From Alphaproteobacteria bacterium UBA6178 (GTDB lineage: Bacteria > Pseudomonadota > Alphaproteobacteria > Rickettsiales > UBA3002), in assembly GCA_002422205.1 (NCBI GenBank), contig DITS01000001.1:1-64000 (forward strand): a stretch of DNA of 64,000 nucleotides, in the 5' to 3' direction. How positions within the stretch are numbered: position 1 is the stretch's first letter; every line of letters starts with the position of its first letter. Below the pieces are notes generated by a model, which did no database searches, had not been told where the DNA came from, and saw only the letters and a program-made list of their open reading frames with translations. Position numbers and translations under genes: made by a program. Of this stretch, positions 56,438-64,000 are shown in pieces.

Positions 56438-57790
56438 TCACGCACTCATCTTATCGTCAATCGCCAGCAGCTCATCCACTTCCACCGCTTCGGCGCTGAC
56501 GTCCTGATCGCGGTCGATGACGTCGTAGGACTTAATCGCCAGCGGCATCGGCTTGGAGGATTGCACGCCCAGATTTTCGATATGGCGCAGTTTGGGCAGT
56601 AGTCTTGTGTTGATCGATTTCGCAAAGGCATCAAATTTTTTCGCCGCGCCCTGAATGTTTTTACCCACACCATCCACATGCATCAACGCGGTCGCAAAGC
56701 TGCCCATCACCTCGCGCAGCTGGCTGATGATATGTTGCTGATTCGCATCACGCTTGGCGGCAGAAATCTGCTGATTCGCGAGTGAGAACAACGCTGCCAG
56801 ACTCGCAGGCCCCGCCATAAATAAATTCGCCTTTTCGCATTTCTCGGCGATGCTCGGATCGGCCTTGCGTAGCTTTTCAATCGCCGCATCCGATGGCAGA
56901 TACATCACATTAAAACGCAGGCCCACCGCAATGCCCTGCTTTTTCATCATACGTTCGACCTCGTCGGCATATTGCTTTTGCGACAGCGCGCGGATATGGC
57001 TGTGCATGCTGGCAATCAGCTGTTTCATCACCTCCGCCTCGCGTTCGGTGCCCTCTGCTTGGGCCAGCTCCAGCATGAATTTCGACGCTTTCGAATCAAT
57101 CACCATCACCATATCCTGCGGCAGGCGGATCACCGCATCGGGGCGAAAATTGCCGCCCTCATCGCTGCTGGTATGGTATTGCATGAAAAAATCCTGACCC
57201 GATACCAGTCCTAAATTTTTCAAGCTATTCTCCAGCCCGATTTCGGATAAATGCCCCGCGCCGCCGGGATTCGTCAGCGCGCGCATGACCGTTTCCACCT
57301 GCTTCGATGTGGCTTGTTCGCGCGTTTGAATCGCGGTGACCGATTGCGTCAGCTTGCTGAAATTCTCCATCAGCGTTTCGGTGGTTTTATGCGCCAGTTT
57401 TTCGCTTTCCTTTTTCGCGGCTTCCATTTCGCGTTTATGATCTTCGAGCAGTTTGGTCGACATTTGCGCGCCCGCTTCCATCACGGATGCTTTGGCCGCC
57501 TGTTTCATTTCTTCGATGGTTTTTTCATGCATTTGCATACGTTCCAGCACATGGCGGGATTTTTCCTGCTCGATGCTCACCTGTTTTTCCGCTGCAATGC
57601 GTGCGTCAATCGCTGCCTGCAATTGGTTACGTAAGTCTTGGGCGGATTCGTTCTGGCTGGCTGTCACCGCGCGTTCCACCTCATAATGCGACAATTGTGC
57701 ACGCGCTTTGACCAGCGCCCGAAACGCTAAAAATGCCACCACCATAAACAAAAGCGCCATTGCGCTTGCAAAAATAAATGCAACATTCAT
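56438..57790 (-). CDS. rmuC: DNA recombination protein RmuC
   Basis: The 450-aa protein has one N-terminal membrane helix (VAFIFASAMALLFMVVAFLA), a long coiled coil to about residue 175 (Gln/Glu/Lys-rich), and the RmuC nuclease-like domain (NLGLVSGQDFFMQY, PDAVIRLPQDMVMVIDSKAS). RmuC limits inversions at short inverted repeats, which is notable in this repeat-rich genome. It is divergent from glmU with 44 bp between start codons. Confidence 0.93.
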   Translation of the reverse strand: MNVAFIFASAMALLFMVVAFLAFRALVKARAQLSHYEVERAVTASQNESAQDLRNQLQAAIDARIAAEKQVSIEQEKSRHVLERMQMHEKTIEEMKQAAKASVMEAGAQMSTKLLEDHKREMEAAKKESEKLAHKTTETLMENFSKLTQSVTAIQTREQATSKQVETVMRALTNPGGAGHLSEIGLENSLKNLGLVSGQDFFMQYHTSSDEGGNFRPDAVIRLPQDMVMVIDSKASKFMLELAQAEGTEREAEVMKQLIASMHSHIRALSQKQYADEVERMMKKQGIAVGLRFNVMYLPSDAAIEKLRKADPSIAEKCEKANLFMAGPASLAALFSLANQQISAAKRDANQQHIISQLREVMGSFATALMHVDGVGKNIQGAAKKFDAFAKSINTRLLPKLRHIENLGVQSSKPMPLAIKSYDVIDRDQDVSAEAVEVDELLAIDDKMSA

Positions 57791-57834
57791 ATTCTGTACC
57801 CACTTTATACTCTATGGCGAAGGATAGCATTTTC

Positions 57835-59193
57835 ATGACAGAACACAACCATGCAAGCACTGCCGCCATCATTCTTGCCGCAGGGCGCGGCACACGGATG
57901 CGCTCCGATATTCCCAAAGTGTTGCATCCGGTTGCCAGCGTGCCCATGCTGGCGCATGTGATGGATGCGGCCAAAGCCGCCGCTTGCGCGCCGCTGGTGG
58001 TGGTGAGCGCGCCCGATATGCCCGAAGTGGCCGCCGTCGCCCGCGCGCGTGACAGCCATTGCCGTATTGCACTTCAGGCCACGCAGCAAGGCACCGCCCA
58101 TGCCGTACTCGCCGCCAAAGATTCGCTCGCCGATCATACCGGCAATGTGCTGGTATTGTTCGGCGACAGCCCGCTGATGATGCCCGACACCTTCATCCGC
58201 ATGCAGGAGATGCTATCGCGCAATCCGGCACTGGCGGTGGTGGTGCTTGGGTTTTATACCGACTATCCGCCCGCCTATGGCCGCCTGATTCTGGATGAAA
58301 CCGGCACACTCCACCGCATTGTCGAGGCCAAAGACGCCACGCCCGACGAGTTGGCCATCGGCTGGTGCAATTCCGGCGTGATGGCGATTCGCGGGTCGCT
58401 GGTGTGGGAGCTGCTTGAGCAGATCGGCAGCAATAATGCACAAGGTGAATATTACCTCACCGATATTGTCGCGGTGGCGCGTAAGCTGGGTTATCAATGC
58501 GCGGTATGCGAAGGCGCGCAAGACGAGGTGCTGGGCGTGAATTCGCGCGCGCAACTCGCCGATGCCGAGGCGATTTTGCAAGACCGCCTGCGTCTTCGCG
58601 CAATGGAGCAAGGCGCCACCCTGATTGCGCCCGAGACCGTTTATCTTTGCGCCGATACCGAGCTGGGCCACGACGTGCTGATCGAGCCAAACGTGTTTAT
58701 CGGCCCCAATGTGGTGATTGGCGACAAGGTGCATATCAAGGCTTTTTCGCATATCGAAGGCACCGTCATCGGCAATGGCGCCAGCGTCGGGCCGTTCGCA
58801 CGGCTACGTCCGGGCACCGGCGTTGGCGAAGATGTCAAAATCGGCAATTTCGTCGAAATCAAAAAAGCACAGATTGAAAAAGGCGCCAAAATTTCACACC
58901 TATCCTATATCGGCGATGCGCATGTGGGCGAAGATGCCAATATCGGCGCAGGCACTATCACCTGCAATTATGATGGCTATAAAAAATACCATACCGAAAT
59001 CGGGCGTGACGTATTTATCGGCTCCAACTCGGCGCTGGTCGCCCCCGTTGTTATTGGTGCTGGTGCCTATGTCGGCGCTGGCTCCGTGGTCACCGAAAAT
59101 GTCGAAGCCGATGCGCTTGCCATCAGCCGCTCGCGCCAAACCCATAAAGACGAATGGGCGAAGAACTTCCGGAAAAAGATGGATGAGAAGTAG
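57835..59193 (+). CDS. glmU: Bifunctional UDP-N-acetylglucosamine synthase GlmU
   Basis: I take ATG 57835 with AAGGA about 10 bp upstream, giving 452 aa; ATGs at 57778 and 57814 are in frame but overlap rmuC's leader. The N-terminal uridyltransferase has LAAGRGTRMRSDIPKVLHPV; the C-terminal acetyltransferase is a left-handed beta-helix (IGPNVVIGDKVHIKAFSHIE) with the NYDGYKKYHTEIG active-site loop. It makes UDP-GlcNAc for peptidoglycan and LPS. Confidence 0.96.
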   Translation: MTEHNHASTAAIILAAGRGTRMRSDIPKVLHPVASVPMLAHVMDAAKAAACAPLVVVSAPDMPEVAAVARARDSHCRIALQATQQGTAHAVLAAKDSLADHTGNVLVLFGDSPLMMPDTFIRMQEMLSRNPALAVVVLGFYTDYPPAYGRLILDETGTLHRIVEAKDATPDELAIGWCNSGVMAIRGSLVWELLEQIGSNNAQGEYYLTDIVAVARKLGYQCAVCEGAQDEVLGVNSRAQLADAEAILQDRLRLRAMEQGATLIAPETVYLCADTELGHDVLIEPNVFIGPNVVIGDKVHIKAFSHIEGTVIGNGASVGPFARLRPGTGVGEDVKIGNFVEIKKAQIEKGAKISHLSYIGDAHVGEDANIGAGTITCNYDGYKKYHTEIGRDVFIGSNSALVAPVVIGAGAYVGAGSVVTENVEADALAISRSRQTHKDEWAKNFRKKMDEK

Positions 59194-59229
59194 AGCATGA
59201 ACGTGCGAAGCGGTAAAACCGTTGTGAAT

Positions 59230-59300
59230 GTCACCCCGTCGCATGACGGGGTCTGGCCTTTTTATTTAGCTGCCGGATGCCGTGACAAGCACGGCATGAC
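59230..59300. repeat. Head-to-head pair: CCCCGTC unit plus GCCGTG unit
   Basis: GTCACCCCGTC...GACGGGGTCTGGCCTT, then GCCGGATGCCGTG-ACAAG-CACGGCATGAC. It lies between the convergent glmU and cinA-type genes. Confidence 0.85.
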
Positions 59301-59309
59301 AACGAGGTG

Positions 59310-59810
59310 CTAAGCCAGCATCGTCTCCACACGACCAGCCAGTAACCTAAGCGCCATATCCACGGTTCTCATGCGTACCGCCTCACGGTCACCACTGAAT
59401 TGATGTCGCTGCACCATCACCTCGCCACCCAGCATCGCACTCGCAATATACACCAGCCCCACCGGCTTATTCGCTGTACCACCGGTTGGCCCCGCTACAC
59501 CGGTAACTGCCACCGACAATTGCGCGCCCGAATAAGTCAGCGCGCCTTCGGCCATCACGCGTGCCACCTCTTCGCTCACCGCGCCATGCAGCGCAATCAT
59601 CACCGACGGTATGCCAAGCATTTGCGCTTTGGATGCATTGCTATAGGTCACGAACCCGCGCTCGAATACATCAGACGATCCGGCAACGGAGGTGAGCAAT
59701 CCGGCGATCAATCCCCCCGTACAGGATTCGGCTGTCGCCAGCATCACGCCGCGCGTACGGCAGTGCTGCAGCAACTGCTCGGCCTGCTTTTGTAATGCAT
59801 CATCGAACAT
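59310..59810 (-). CDS. CinA C-terminal-type nicotinamide-nucleotide amidase
   Basis: The 166-aa protein consists only of the CinA C-terminal (PncC) domain: LATAESCTGGLIAGLLTSV, SSDVFERGFVTYSN, EGALTYSGAQLSVAVTGVAG and PTGGTANKPVGLVYIA. It hydrolyses NMN to nicotinic acid mononucleotide. It is 12 bp downstream of pgpA in the same direction. Confidence 0.93.
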   Translation of the reverse strand: MFDDALQKQAEQLLQHCRTRGVMLATAESCTGGLIAGLLTSVAGSSDVFERGFVTYSNASKAQMLGIPSVMIALHGAVSEEVARVMAEGALTYSGAQLSVAVTGVAGPTGGTANKPVGLVYIASAMLGGEVMVQRHQFSGDREAVRMRTVDMALRLLAGRVETMLA

Positions 59811-59822
59811 ATTGTGCCTCCT

Positions 59823-60332
59823 TTACTGTCGGAGCGTAATGTCAATCCACCCCATTGCTGTGGCCAGATGCCCCAATGCACCCAGTGTAACACAGGCTGC
59901 AATCGCGGCGGCCACATCATCCACCATCACCCCGAACCCACCTTTCACCTTGCGGTCAATCAGGCTGATCGGCCAGGGCTTCACAATATCAAAAAAACGA
60001 AAGGCTACAAAGCCCGCACCATACAGCCAGATAATCAGCTCGATGTGCGGCTGCATCCACATCAACGGCATCAGGCAGAACACCAGCCACATGCCCACCA
60101 CCTCATCCACCACAATCTCGCCGGGGTCATGCGCCATGCCTTCGCGCTGCATGTAGCGATCGGATGCGAGACAGCCCGCCACAAATACCAATGCCGTCGC
60201 CACGCACAGCGCCACCATGCCCGCCTGTGTCTGAATCACATACGCAAAGGGTAGCGCTGCCAGCGTCCCCGCCGTGCCCTTGGCTTTAGGCACCAGCCCG
60301 CTACCCAACCATGTGACAAATAATTTCAGCAT
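59823..60332 (-). CDS. pgpA: Phosphatidylglycerophosphatase A
   Basis: The 169-aa membrane protein has GSGLVPKAKGTAGTLAALPF, DPGEIVVDEVVGMWLVF, and WPISLIDRKVKGGFGVMVDD, the signature of PgpA, with about four helices. It dephosphorylates phosphatidylglycerol phosphate. It precedes the cinA-type gene as in many alphaproteobacteria. Confidence 0.95.
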   Translation of the reverse strand: MLKLFVTWLGSGLVPKAKGTAGTLAALPFAYVIQTQAGMVALCVATALVFVAGCLASDRYMQREGMAHDPGEIVVDEVVGMWLVFCLMPLMWMQPHIELIIWLYGAGFVAFRFFDIVKPWPISLIDRKVKGGFGVMVDDVAAAIAACVTLGALGHLATAMGWIDITLRQ

Positions 60333-60451
60333 TGTTTTACTACCCTTATCATCAGACTATCCTGCCTTGTCCTATTGGACTATCTTGCCTTGTCGCCCGA
60401 CACCAGTATCTATCTTTTCCTGCCTAACCGACACCCGCACCCTCCGCCCAA

Positions 60452-60478
60452 GATTCTGGGGTCAATCCCCAGAATGAC
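60452..60478. repeat. GTCA-family hairpin, CTGGGG type
   Basis: GATTCTGGGG-TCAAT-CCCCAGAATGAC follows the right half of the CTGG elements, but with arms ATTCTGGGG/CCCCAGAAT, two pairs changed on both sides. It ends 8 bp before the ispDF stop. Confidence 0.8.
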
Positions 60479-60486
60479 ATGAACCA

Positions 60487-61617
60487 TCACACCGTTATTG
60501 TTGCCACCGCTTGCGCGGCGATGCCTTCGCCGCGGCCTGTGAATCCTAGCCCCTCGGTGGTGGTGGCCTTCACACTGATAACCGATAGATTCACCTGCAA
60601 CAGCTCCGCCAGCCTTGCACGCATGGCGCCGCGATGCGGCGATAGCTTGGGTTGCTCGCAGATGATCGTTATATCAAGATGCACCAGCTGGGCGCCCTGC
60701 TTGTCCATCAGCTCCACCACATGCTCAATAAAATGGGCGGAGTCTTTATCCTTCCACTTTGCATCCGTGGGTGGAAAATGCTGGCCAATATCGCCCAGCC
60801 CCAAGGCCCCCAGCAGCGCATCCGTTACCGCATGCAGCCCCACATCGCCATCCGAATGCGCCTTCAGCGCCAGCGGTGAATCAATTTCGATACCGCACAT
60901 CATCAGCGGGCGCTGCGCGTCTTCATAGAGTGCATGCACATCCGTGCCCATGCCCACTTTGGTTACTGGCATTTGCATTGCGTTCCAATCCTGCGCGGTG
61001 GTGAGTTTTACATTCTGTGGCGAGCCTTGCACAATCGCGACGGGTATGCCAGCGGCTTCTGCGACAGCGGCATCATCGGTCAGCGTGTCGCTAACGACTG
61101 CCTTATGCGCTGCACAGATCGCCGCATAGTCAAAGCCCTGCGGGGTTTGCACCGCCATCAGCGCCGCGCGGTCAGGGGTTTCTACCACCAGCCCGTCTGC
61201 CACGCGCTTGATGGTATCGGTGACCGCCATCGCCGGAATCACCGCCTGATGCGTTTTTAGCCCCTCGATCACGCGGCTGATCAGCGCCGCATCCACCATC
61301 GGGCGCGCCGCGTCATGAATCAGCACCTGTGTGCACCCCGCCACCGCTTGCAACCCGTTTAACACCGATTGCTGGCGTGTCGCGCCGCCTGCTACCGGCT
61401 GGGCCATGCTCAGGCCCGCCATAGCCGCATCGTAATGCGAGCGGTGCTGCGGGTTGATCACCACCCGCACCTGTGCAATGGCGGGATGCGCCATAAACAG
61501 CTCGACCGAATGGCGCAACACCGCCTTGCCGCGCAAGCGCCGGTAAGGCTTTGGCACCCCCTCGCCCATGCGGCTGGATGCTCCGGCTGCCACAATAATC
61601 ACTGCAATATCACGCAT
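60487..61617 (-). CDS. ispDF: Bifunctional IspD/IspF (MEP pathway)
   Basis: Start ATG 61617 (MRDIAVIIVAAGASSRMGEG) gives 376 aa. Residues 1-220 are the IspD cytidylyltransferase (GVPKPYRRLRGKAVL, VLIHDAARPMVDAAL); residues 221-376 are IspF (VGMGTDVHALYED, KAHSDGDVGLHAVTDALLGA, TTTEGLGFTGRGEGI). The two enzymes act at the third and fifth steps of isoprenoid precursor synthesis. The fused form is common in alphaproteobacteria. It is divergent from dusB. Confidence 0.96.
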   Translation of the reverse strand: MRDIAVIIVAAGASSRMGEGVPKPYRRLRGKAVLRHSVELFMAHPAIAQVRVVINPQHRSHYDAAMAGLSMAQPVAGGATRQQSVLNGLQAVAGCTQVLIHDAARPMVDAALISRVIEGLKTHQAVIPAMAVTDTIKRVADGLVVETPDRAALMAVQTPQGFDYAAICAAHKAVVSDTLTDDAAVAEAAGIPVAIVQGSPQNVKLTTAQDWNAMQMPVTKVGMGTDVHALYEDAQRPLMMCGIEIDSPLALKAHSDGDVGLHAVTDALLGALGLGDIGQHFPPTDAKWKDKDSAHFIEHVVELMDKQGAQLVHLDITIICEQPKLSPHRGAMRARLAELLQVNLSVISVKATTTEGLGFTGRGEGIAAQAVATITV

Positions 61618-61670
61618 AAGGCTTGAATTTATCTCCATTTTTGCGTATTGCATAGCGCCAACCGCAGGAA

Positions 61671-62693
61671 ATGACAATGACAACCGACCAGGCATCCCGT
61701 TTGCAGCCGATTCAGATCGGCCCGATTACCATCAACGATCCGGTGTTTTTAGCACCGATGACCGGCGTATCCGATTTGCCATTTCGCAAATTGGTGAAGC
61801 GCTATGGCGCTGGGCTGGTGGTGTCGGAAATGATTGCAAGCAAAGCGGTGATTTTAGAGACCAAAAATATCGCCCGTATGAGTGCTTTCGAAGAAGTTGA
61901 GCGCCCCTTTGCGATTCAGCTGGCAGGGTGTGAGCCCGCCGTGATGGCCGAAGCCGCCAAGCTGAATGAGGATCGCGGTGCGGATATTATTGATATTAAT
62001 TTTGGCTGTCCGGTGAAAAAAGTCGTCAATGGCATGGCAGGCTCCGCCCTGCTGCGCCATGAAAAACTCGCCGGTGAAATTTTGGAAGCCACCGCCAAAG
62101 CGGTGAGCATTCCGGTCACGCTGAAAATGCGCATGGGCTGGGATCACGCCTCGCTGAATGCGCCCAAAATTGCCAGAATCGCCGAAGAAGTCGGCATTAA
62201 AATGATCACCATTCATGGCCGCACCCGTTGCCAAATGTATAAAGGCTCCGCCGACTGGGCCTTTGTGCGCAGCGTCAAAGAGGCTGTCAATCTGCCCGTC
62301 ATCGTCAATGGCGATATCACCAGCTTCGAGGATGTCGATCATGCGCTGGCGCAATCGGGTGCCGACGGCATTATGATCGGGCGCGGTAGCTATGGACGTC
62401 CGTGGTTTCCCAATCAGGTCATTCAATATTTGCGCGGGCAATCTGCCGCCGCGCCATCACTCATCGAACAGCTCGCCATCATCGATGAGCATTATGATGA
62501 AATGCTGCATTTATATGGTCATGAAAATGGTGTGCGCGTGGCGCGCAAGCATCTGGGCTGGTATTCGACGGGGCTCACTGGCTCCGCCGAATTTCGACGC
62601 GACATGAACACACTGACCAATGCGATGGAGGTGAAGGAGCAGCTGAAGCGGTTCTACCATAGCTGCATCGAACGCGAGCACGCGCTGCAATAG
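61671..62693 (+). CDS. dusB: tRNA-dihydrouridine synthase B
   Basis: The 340-aa flavoprotein has VFLAPMTGVSDLPFRKL, IDINFGCPVKKVVNGMAGSA with the catalytic Cys, TIHGRTRCQMYKGSADW and GIMIGRGSYGRPWF. It reduces uridine in the D loop of tRNA. It lies 2 bp before ntrB; the dusB-ntrB-ntrC order is conserved in alphaproteobacteria (nifR3-ntrBC). Confidence 0.95.
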   Translation: MTMTTDQASRLQPIQIGPITINDPVFLAPMTGVSDLPFRKLVKRYGAGLVVSEMIASKAVILETKNIARMSAFEEVERPFAIQLAGCEPAVMAEAAKLNEDRGADIIDINFGCPVKKVVNGMAGSALLRHEKLAGEILEATAKAVSIPVTLKMRMGWDHASLNAPKIARIAEEVGIKMITIHGRTRCQMYKGSADWAFVRSVKEAVNLPVIVNGDITSFEDVDHALAQSGADGIMIGRGSYGRPWFPNQVIQYLRGQSAAAPSLIEQLAIIDEHYDEMLHLYGHENGVRVARKHLGWYSTGLTGSAEFRRDMNTLTNAMEVKEQLKRFYHSCIEREHALQ

Positions 62694-62695
62694 CC

Positions 62696-63457
62696 ATGAG
62701 CGAGCCCAAACTCACTGCCGCCAAAGCCGATCTTACCGCCAGTCACGGCACGCATGATATCAGCCGCTCCGCCGCCATCATGGCCGCCATGCTGGCGCAT
62801 GAGGTGAAAAATCCGCTCTCAGGTATTCGCGGTGCGGCACAGCTGCTCAGGCAACGCGCCAGCGAAGACGACAAACCATTAGCCGATCTGATTTGCCGCG
62901 AGGTTGACCGCATTAATACGCTGATCAATAAAATCGAGTTTTTCTCCAACGAGCCCGTCGCCTGCGCCGAGTCGGTGAATATCCATGAGGTGTTGCAATA
63001 TGTGCGCGAGGTGGCGCATTCCACCTTTGCCGCGCATGTGACTATTCAAAGCCGGTATGACCCGTCACTGCCCGATGTACGCGGCGACCGCGAATTGCTG
63101 GTGCAGCTGTTTATTAATCTGGTCAAAAACGCTGCCGAAGCGCTAGAAGGGCGCGATGATGGCGTCATCACCCTCAAAACCGGCTATCAGATCAATCATA
63201 AATTTCGCATTGCAGGCCGCGAGCCTTTTATTTCCCTGCCCATTGCCATCACCATCGAGGATAATGGCGGCGGTATCGCACCCGATCTGCAATCCTCGAT
63301 TTTTGATCCCTTCGTTACCTCCAAAGCGCAAGGCAACGGCCTCGGCCTCGCCATCTGCGCCAAAATCGTCGGCGACCATGGCGGCACCATCGCACTCGAT
63401 ACCAGCTTGGCGGGGCATACAAGGTTTCATATTTTGTTGGGAGTGGCAAAGAATTAG
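62696..63457 (+). CDS. ntrB: Nitrogen-regulation histidine kinase NtrB, PAS-less short form
   Basis: The 253-aa kinase has the H box MLAHEVKNPLSGIRGAAQLL at residues 33-52 (His 36), N box LFINLVKNAAEAL, G1 IEDNGGGIAPDL and G2 AQGNGLGLAI, all intact. NtrB proteins are usually about 350 aa with an N-terminal PAS domain; only about 30 residues precede the H box here. The start is well placed (2 bp after dusB) and there is no room for a PAS upstream. It should phosphorylate NtrC under PII control; how it senses PII without the PAS part is open. Confidence 0.93.
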   Translation: MSEPKLTAAKADLTASHGTHDISRSAAIMAAMLAHEVKNPLSGIRGAAQLLRQRASEDDKPLADLICREVDRINTLINKIEFFSNEPVACAESVNIHEVLQYVREVAHSTFAAHVTIQSRYDPSLPDVRGDRELLVQLFINLVKNAAEALEGRDDGVITLKTGYQINHKFRIAGREPFISLPIAITIEDNGGGIAPDLQSSIFDPFVTSKAQGNGLGLAICAKIVGDHGGTIALDTSLAGHTRFHILLGVAKN

Positions 63458-63503
63458 GGGCTAGAGGCTGGGGGCTGGGGGCTGGGGGTTGGGGGCTAGC
63501 CCT
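63456..63503. repeat. Heptamer repeat array, GGGGCT/GGGGGTT units
   Basis: AGGGGCTAGAGGCTGGGGGC and further units begin within the ntrB stop codon. A complementary array (CCTAGCCTCTAGCC) lies at 63592-63620, enclosing two GTCA units. Confidence 0.65.
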
Positions 63504-63509
63504 TCCCTC

Positions 63510-63577
63510 GTCATTCCCGCGACAGCGGAAATGACAACAAAAAAGGAAGGCCAGACCCCGTCATGCGACGGGGTGAC
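63510..63577. repeat. GTCA elements between ntrB and ntrC
   Basis: A collapsed CCCGC unit (63510-63535, GTCATTCCCGCGACAGCGGA then AATGAC) and an inverted CCCCGTC unit (63547-63577). They separate ntrB from ntrC by about 240 bp. Confidence 0.75.
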
Positions 63578-63591
63578 AAATATCTATACTG

Positions 63592-63620
63592 CCCTAGCCT
63601 CTAGCCTCTAGCCCCTCCCC
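63592..63620. repeat. Heptamer repeat array, CCTCTAG units
   Basis: CCCTAGCCTCTAGCCTCTAG, then CCCCTCC. It is the complement of part of 63456-63503 and the same unit as 55689-55743. Confidence 0.65.
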
Positions 63621-63697
63621 TCTTCGCACTTGCAATAATCCCGCGCCTGCACTAGCCTGCCTAAAAAATAGGCAACCCATAGCCGACAGGAACCCTC

Positions 63698-64000
63698 ATG
63701 AGCAAGCTAACCATTCTACTCTGCGACGATGATGAAGCGATTTGCACCGTATTATCGCAGGCACTCACCCGCGAAGGCTATCAGGTTGAAACCACCGATC
63801 ATTTGCCCACCCTGCTGGGCTGGGTCGAAGATGGCAAAGGCGATGTGGTGATTACCGATGTGATCACCCCCTCCGGTAACGGGCTGGAAATGCTCCCGCA
63901 GCTCAAAGCCGTACGCCCCGATTTACCGATTATCGTTATCAGTGCGCAAAACACGCTGATGACGGCGGTGAAAGCCAATGAGCTGGGCGCCTTTGATTAT
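63698..64000 (+). CDS. ntrC: Nitrogen-regulation response regulator NtrC, receiver domain (partial)
   Basis: Only the first 101 codons are in the window. They encode MSKLTILLCDDDEAICTVLS, GDVVITDVITPSGNGLEMLP with the phosphoacceptor Asp, and VISAQNTLMTAVKANELGAF, the NtrC-type switch helix. An AGG lies upstream (ACAGGAACCCTC). The protein should activate sigma-54 promoters such as the one before amtB. The gene runs off the right end. Confidence 0.95.
   Translation, partial: MSKLTILLCDDDEAICTVLSQALTREGYQVETTDHLPTLLGWVEDGKGDVVITDVITPSGNGLEMLPQLKAVRPDLPIIVISAQNTLMTAVKANELGAFDY

Overview
The window is a bacterial chromosome segment, almost certainly from an alphaproteobacterium. The evidence is gene content and order: metX-metW; chorismate mutase-hisC-tyrC; argJ-parvulin-secA; SRP RNA-dnaX-ybaB-recR; a fused ispDF next to dusB-ntrB-ntrC; a DUF1150 gene; an NDUFAF5-like methyltransferase beside comF; and the tail of a membrane H+-pyrophosphatase. 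No genus can be named from the sequence alone. Nearly all of it is housekeeping, with small accessory stretches.

Layout. 1-4.2 kb: hppA tail, a repeat-filled gap, a 2OG-Fe(II) oxygenase with a methyltransferase-like partner, and a soluble lytic transglycosylase. 4.2-9 kb: three tandem paralogous mini-lipoproteins, an HTH protein, an unknown 515-aa protein and a Cache-sensor protein with a degenerate kinase tail. 9.2-17.5 kb: nitrilase, comF, NDUFAF5-like, MAPEG, mutT, argJ, parvulin, secA. 18-23 kb: metW/metX and the aromatic/histidine cluster. 23.2-29.9 kb: a tightly coupled minus-strand rhamnose/O-antigen operon (rfbBADC, GT2, epimerase) ending in a D-amino-acid transaminase and a HAD phosphatase. 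29.9-32.8 kb: TonB-ExbD-ExbD-ExbB and a Trm112-like protein. 32.9-35.3 kb: tRNA-Gly(GCC) followed by a decayed integrated island bounded by a near-exact copy of the tRNA 3' end. 35.4-40.2 kb: malonyl-CoA decarboxylase, a prepilin, unknown membrane and lipoprotein genes, apaG. 40.2-45.3 kb: trkH, a membrane protein plus polyprenyl-sugar transferase pair, a UbiH-family hydroxylase. 45.4-52.8 kb: amtB behind a sigma-54-type promoter, xth, M23 peptidase, DUF1150, lolA, ftsK. 53-64 kb: SRP RNA, dnaX, ybaB, recR, rmuC, glmU, cinA-type amidase, pgpA, ispDF, dusB, a PAS-less ntrB and the start of ntrC.

The strongest unexplained signal is a mosaic of intergenic palindromes. Unit hairpins share a GTCAT/GTCAC outer end and often occur as head-to-head pairs, while their stem arms vary widely with matching changes on both sides. 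They are confined to intergenic DNA and mixed with a ~88-bp repeat, a pyrimidine-rich REP-like hairpin and short heptamer tandem repeats. They account for most gaps longer than 300 bp, and appear to have pushed apart hppA from its terminator and ntrB from ntrC. Other items for a second look are the tRNA-Gly island with its 135-nt multi-hairpin element, the triplicated VWD-YD-RHPV lipoproteins, and the pseudo-kinase Cache protein.

Functional links: NtrB/NtrC at the right end are the expected regulators of the sigma-54-type amtB promoter at 45.7 kb. The rhamnose operon, the GT2/membrane pair, lolA, TonB-Exb, the lytic transglycosylase and the M23 peptidase all serve a Gram-negative envelope.
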